In this document: positions 60,996 through 64,000 of the stretch, in pieces
Numbering within the stretch: position 1 is the first letter of the stretch
How the letters are laid out: each line of letters opens with the position of its first letter
Assembly: GCA_965242775.1 (NCBI GenBank)
Contig: CBDETI010000034.1
Span: forward strand, 124,001 to 188,000
DNA length: 64,000 nt
Source: JAWPMT01 sp965242775
GTDB taxonomy: Bacteria; Bacteroidota; Bacteroidia; Cytophagales; Cyclobacteriaceae
Direction: 5' to 3'
The notes under the pieces: generated by a model
The model's input: the letters and a program-made list of their open reading frames with translations, nothing else
The model's database searches: none
What the model was told of the DNA's origin: nothing
Made by a program: the position numbers and the translations under genes

Positions 60996-61727
60996 ATGAT
61001 CATGAAGAATTTACTATCGGCTTTACTCCTCCTGGTAGTCTGGCAACTGGCCGGCCAGCAACGTATATCGCCGCAATCCGAGCAATACAAATTCTCTTTC
61101 CAGCCCTTTCAGGCAACTTACACGCAAATGGGTACTGACATGACCGTGAAAACCGAGCATTCTCCGGATGGAAGTACCTATAATGTTTCCATGATCATGC
61201 CCTCCATCGCCGACCCGTCCAAGGCAATTACCGATGTGATTGGGCTTTCCGCAGAGGACGGTTCATTTGTCTACAGGGATTTTCAGTCGCTCATGCCAGA
61301 TTGGTCTTTCAACACCGTAGTTGCCAAAGGGAAAAACCTGCAGATGAGTCGCTTCAAGACAGGCGGCAACGAACGGGATTCGGTGGTGCTGGCTACCAAA
61401 GTTTTTGATGGCACATTTGTCAACTGGCAGTTGGCCGGTCTGGCCCCTACTGTTACGGCCGTTTCCTTTCATAGGTGGCGACATACACCTCGCAAAGGCC
61501 TTGAAGTGGGCTGGTCCGCTACTTTGACAATGGAAAAAGAAACAGAGCTGCGTATCGCCAGTCGGACCTACCCATGTAAGGTATGGACCATGGAGCCCGC
61601 TCCCGGTGTGAAAATCGTTTGCTACATTTCCAGGAAAGCTCCGTATCTTATTAAACAAGAGTACCAACGTGGCGATCAGGTGGATACCATCTTGGAACTC
61701 AAACATTTAATTTCGGATACACCATGA
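60996..61727 (+). CDS. Secreted protein of unknown function
   Basis: A 243-residue protein with a signal peptide (AGQQ near residue 22) and a mainly beta-strand mature domain. Repeated strand patterns such as MTVKTEHSPDGSTYNVSMIM and LELKHLI suggest a beta-barrel or beta-sandwich of the DUF3108 kind, a guess at fold level only. An alternative start is the third codon (61002). It is 5 bp after the hydrolase, so it is very likely in the same operon. Confidence 0.65.
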   Translation: MIMKNLLSALLLLVVWQLAGQQRISPQSEQYKFSFQPFQATYTQMGTDMTVKTEHSPDGSTYNVSMIMPSIADPSKAITDVIGLSAEDGSFVYRDFQSLMPDWSFNTVVAKGKNLQMSRFKTGGNERDSVVLATKVFDGTFVNWQLAGLAPTVTAVSFHRWRHTPRKGLEVGWSATLTMEKETELRIASRTYPCKVWTMEPAPGVKIVCYISRKAPYLIKQEYQRGDQVDTILELKHLISDTP

Positions 61728-61740
61728 AAATACCTAACCT

Positions 61741-62172
61741 ATGAAATGTCTCTCTCTTATTTGTTTGTTACTTGTAGCCACGTCTGTCGCTGCCCAATCT
61801 GATCTGGACATGATTAGAAAAAACATCACCAATTTTTCTCAGGCTTACATGTCCGCCGACTATGATGCCATTGCCAATGCTTACACCGAAGACGGACGTA
61901 TTCTGCCTCCTGGACCCCAAATCATCCAGGGTCGTGAGGACATTCGTGCCCGTTGGGTAGTTCCGGAAGGAGTGAAGATCCTTCATCACGCCATCAAGCC
62001 CGAGGAAATCAAAATAATTGGGGAGTATGCCTATGACGTAGGCTATTACGAAGGACGGACCCTCCGAAGTGACCAGACCGAGGTGTCCTGGCAAGGTAAG
62101 TACCTGATTGTTTGGCAAAAGGTAGACGGGGATTGGAAAATACATCTGGACGCTTGGAATCAGGTTAGATGA
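61741..62172 (+). CDS. Secreted NTF2-like/SnoaL-type protein
   Basis: A 143-residue protein with a signal peptide (to about residue 19, VAAQ). The pattern FSQAYMSADYDAIANAYTEDGRILPPGPQIIQGREDIRARW and YLIVWQKVDGDWKIHLDAWNQVR is typical of the NTF2-like fold (DUF4440/SnoaL), which provides a small binding or catalytic pocket. The substrate is unknown. It overlaps the deacetylase gene by 4 bp (ATGA). Confidence 0.82.
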   Translation: MKCLSLICLLLVATSVAAQSDLDMIRKNITNFSQAYMSADYDAIANAYTEDGRILPPGPQIIQGREDIRARWVVPEGVKILHHAIKPEEIKIIGEYAYDVGYYEGRTLRSDQTEVSWQGKYLIVWQKVDGDWKIHLDAWNQVR

Positions 62173-63089
62173 TCAGAACTGTTCTCATACTGATCCTTGG
62201 CTTCCTTGCAGTTGCCGAGACCACAGGTCAACAAAAGCGGGTGTGCATTACCATCGACGACTTGCCCGGAACCAGCAGCAATCCGGAAGATTTTCGAGTG
62301 ATCATGGGCCAAATGACCGCTTATCTCGATGGGCACGATTTGCCAGCCATTGGATTCGTAAACGAATACAAGCTGTATGAAAAAGATTCTCTCCAGATCA
62401 CCCGTGTCGACCTACTGGATCGATGGTTGGATGCTGGACTCGAACTGGGAAATCATACCTACTCGCACATCTATATCAATCACGCCTCCATCGAGGAATA
62501 TCAGACGGACGTCCTCCGTGGAGAGCGGATGCTAAGACCTATGTTAGCAAAACGCGGCCAGGTCCCCAGGTACTTCCGGCACACGCAACTACGAACCGGG
62601 CCCACCGACAAGTATCGTAAACGCCTGAATCAATTTTTGGATCAGCTTGGGTACACCATCGCCCCGGTCACCTTTGACAATGATGAGTACATCTACGCCC
62701 GCTGCTATGCCTGGGCAAAAGTCAACCGGCCAACCATGCTGGACAGCATTGCACAGGACTACTTAACATACATGGAACGTGTTGTTACCTATTTTGAGCA
62801 GTTGTCCGCGGACTATTTAGGCTATCAGCCACCGCAGATCCTGCTTATTCATGCCAACCTGCTCAACGCCGATTACCTGGCTCCCCTACTCGACATTTTT
62901 CGGAATCGAGGCTACGGGTTCACCACGCTCGACCAAGCCCTGACTGACGAAGCGTACAATCGACCCGAAGGCACCCACCGCCGAGGACCCTCCTGGATAC
63001 ATCGCTGGATGATCGCCGATGGCCTGGTACCCCCGCCCACGCCTCCTGTTTCACCTTTCATTGAGCACCTTTTCGCACAGATCCGATGA
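62169..63089 (+). CDS. Secreted polysaccharide deacetylase family protein
   Basis: A 306-residue exported NodB-fold carbohydrate esterase. The catalytic/metal aspartates D30-D31 are in ITIDDLPG and the metal histidines in NHTYSH (H96, H100). Enzymes of this family remove acetyl groups from chitin-like or peptidoglycan sugars; some members act on other amides. The C-terminal 90 residues after the barrel (GYQPPQILLIHANLL) are typical. It overlaps both neighbours by 4 bp, showing tight coupling. Confidence 0.85.
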   Translation: MIRTVLILILGFLAVAETTGQQKRVCITIDDLPGTSSNPEDFRVIMGQMTAYLDGHDLPAIGFVNEYKLYEKDSLQITRVDLLDRWLDAGLELGNHTYSHIYINHASIEEYQTDVLRGERMLRPMLAKRGQVPRYFRHTQLRTGPTDKYRKRLNQFLDQLGYTIAPVTFDNDEYIYARCYAWAKVNRPTMLDSIAQDYLTYMERVVTYFEQLSADYLGYQPPQILLIHANLLNADYLAPLLDIFRNRGYGFTTLDQALTDEAYNRPEGTHRRGPSWIHRWMIADGLVPPPTPPVSPFIEHLFAQIR

Positions 63090-63940
63090 GATTGCTGCTG
63101 CCGCTCGTATTTGGGGCCATCGCCACCGTCATGCAGGGGCAAACTACCCTATCGGAAACCTCTGGCTATACCCTGCCACGGACAGCAGTGCATCACCTGC
63201 ATTCGAAAGTCAATGCTGTAGACTACAAGCTTTACATTTCACTGCCCGCGGACCATGGTTCCACTCCTAACAAACGCTATCCTGTACTCTACCTGCTCGA
63301 TGCAGATTATTCCTTTGCTATCGCCAAGAACATTGTGGATCACCTAAGTGAGCGAAACCACCTGCGGGATATGCTGGTGGTAGGCATTGCCTATGGAGGA
63401 CCGTTGCAATACCGTAAAAACCGAACGCGTGACTACACCCCCACCCGATCGATGGAAGCTGTAACTTTTCCCGAAATCCAACAACGATTTTCAGGAGGCG
63501 GACCCAATTTCCGGCGATTCATAACAGAGGAACTGGACCCTTACATGGCCGCACGTTTTGGCGGTTCGGGCTTCAAGGCCATCGCCGGACATTCCTATGG
63601 TGGTCTGTTTGTATCCTGGCTATTGACGCAACATCCTACACTTTTCGATGGATACATTATCGTCAGCCCATCGCTTTGGTACGATGATCACCTCATTGAG
63701 CGGCTTTCCTGGAATCTCAGTTCGGGACATAATCTGAAAGTATACTGCGGCGTAGGCAGTCGGGAGGTGAATCCGCAGTGGAATATGCCGCAGGACCTGG
63801 AGCGATTCGTGGAGAAATTGAAATCCTGCGGTAACGATCAGCTCGACCTGCAGTATTCCCGACATGACAATGAAACGCACAACAGCGTATTCCCGGCAGC
63901 GCTTAGCAACGGCATCCGACATGTTTTTGATGGCCACTAA
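63086..63940 (+). CDS. Secreted esterase of the IroE/esterase-D type
   Basis: A 284-residue exported alpha/beta hydrolase: signal peptide, RYPVLYLLDADYSF, AYGGP oxyanion-hole region, and the nucleophile elbow GHSYGG with S170. The triad His is probably in the C-terminal ETHNSVFPAAL segment. Related proteins hydrolyse ferric-siderophore esters or other esters. It overlaps the deacetylase gene by 4 bp. Confidence 0.85.
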   Translation: MRLLLPLVFGAIATVMQGQTTLSETSGYTLPRTAVHHLHSKVNAVDYKLYISLPADHGSTPNKRYPVLYLLDADYSFAIAKNIVDHLSERNHLRDMLVVGIAYGGPLQYRKNRTRDYTPTRSMEAVTFPEIQQRFSGGGPNFRRFITEELDPYMAARFGGSGFKAIAGHSYGGLFVSWLLTQHPTLFDGYIIVSPSLWYDDHLIERLSWNLSSGHNLKVYCGVGSREVNPQWNMPQDLERFVEKLKSCGNDQLDLQYSRHDNETHNSVFPAALSNGIRHVFDGH

Positions 63941-63967
63941 CTAATTTACCCCCTCAACTCCTTACCC

Positions 63968-64000
63968 ATGAAAACCCTGCTTGCATCCCTTCTGATTTTC
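63968..64000 (+). CDS. Start of a further secreted protein (cut by window edge)
   Basis: The ATG at 63968 begins MKTLLASLLIF, a signal peptide start, and the frame leaves the window. It continues the rightward run of secreted proteins 27 bp after the esterase stop. Confidence 0.45.
   Translation, partial: MKTLLASLLIF

Noticed and set aside
1..64000. CRISPR arrays, insertion sequences, rRNA genes and known riboswitches
   Set aside because: No regularly spaced repeats, transposase genes, rRNA or recognisable riboswitch cores were seen on reading the window.

Overview
The window looks like chromosomal DNA from a member of the Bacteroidota, most likely a Cytophagia-type marine or soil bacterium. 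The signs are Bacteroidota promoters (TAnnTTTG -7 boxes, clear at a tRNA, the ilv operon and several other genes), a near absence of Shine-Dalgarno sequences, lipoproteins with acidic residues just after the lipid cysteine, LytS/LytTR two-component pairs, a TonB-dependent receptor with a carboxypeptidase-like N-domain, and large stand-alone FtsX/MacB-type permeases preceded by PadR regulators. Species-level placement cannot be made from what is visible.

Layout: 0-4.2 kb, a lipoprotein start and a DNA-repair pair (Lhr-like helicase plus ATP-dependent DNA ligase). 4.3-10 kb, a GT39 glycosyltransferase, an EamA transporter, a LolD-like ATPase, sucC and an S33 hydrolase. 10.3-22.5 kb, a nine-gene branched-chain and threonine operon (ilvE-D-B-N-C-A, thrA-B-C) behind a leader-peptide attenuator. 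22.6-27.4 kb, small envelope proteins, tRNA-Arg(TCG) with a duplicated 3' end, a BASS symporter, a membrane class III cyclase and a beta-propeller-like lipoprotein. 27.5-30.5 kb, PadR/permease pair 1. 30.5-36.9 kb, a LysR regulator and hutH-U-I-G. 37-39.9 kb, a pirin and a stretch rich in frameshifts. 39.9-43.1 kb, SulP transporter and a persulfide dioxygenase-rhodanese fusion. 43.2-47.8 kb, a TPR/TonB receptor/LytS/LytTR operon. 47.9-52 kb, a frameshifted Lnt-like acyltransferase, an AraC regulator, a membrane-anchored winged-helix protein and DoxX. 52.3-57.2 kb, a TPR/HTH regulator and PadR/permease pair 2. 57.3-64 kb, a LytTR/LytS pair divergent from a run of secreted hydrolases.

How the genes work together: the operon at 10.5-22.5 kb can take aspartate to threonine (except the asd step) and threonine to isoleucine, and makes valine with the same enzymes. 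Its leader peptide carries an unbroken run of Ile, Val, Thr and Leu codons, and its last codons can pair with the terminator, so the whole set is predicted to respond to charging of those tRNAs. The hut genes convert histidine to glutamate and formamide. The SulP/persulfide dioxygenase pair suggests sulfide or persulfide handling. Two sensor-regulator pairs sit next to envelope or secreted proteins and probably control them.

The most notable observations are the ilv attenuator, distinct operator-like repeats in front of the two PadR/permease pairs, a tRNA 3'-end duplication, and a local burst of single-base frameshifts at 38.7-39.7 kb plus one at 48.3 kb, mostly in homopolymers, which may be gene decay or sequence error.
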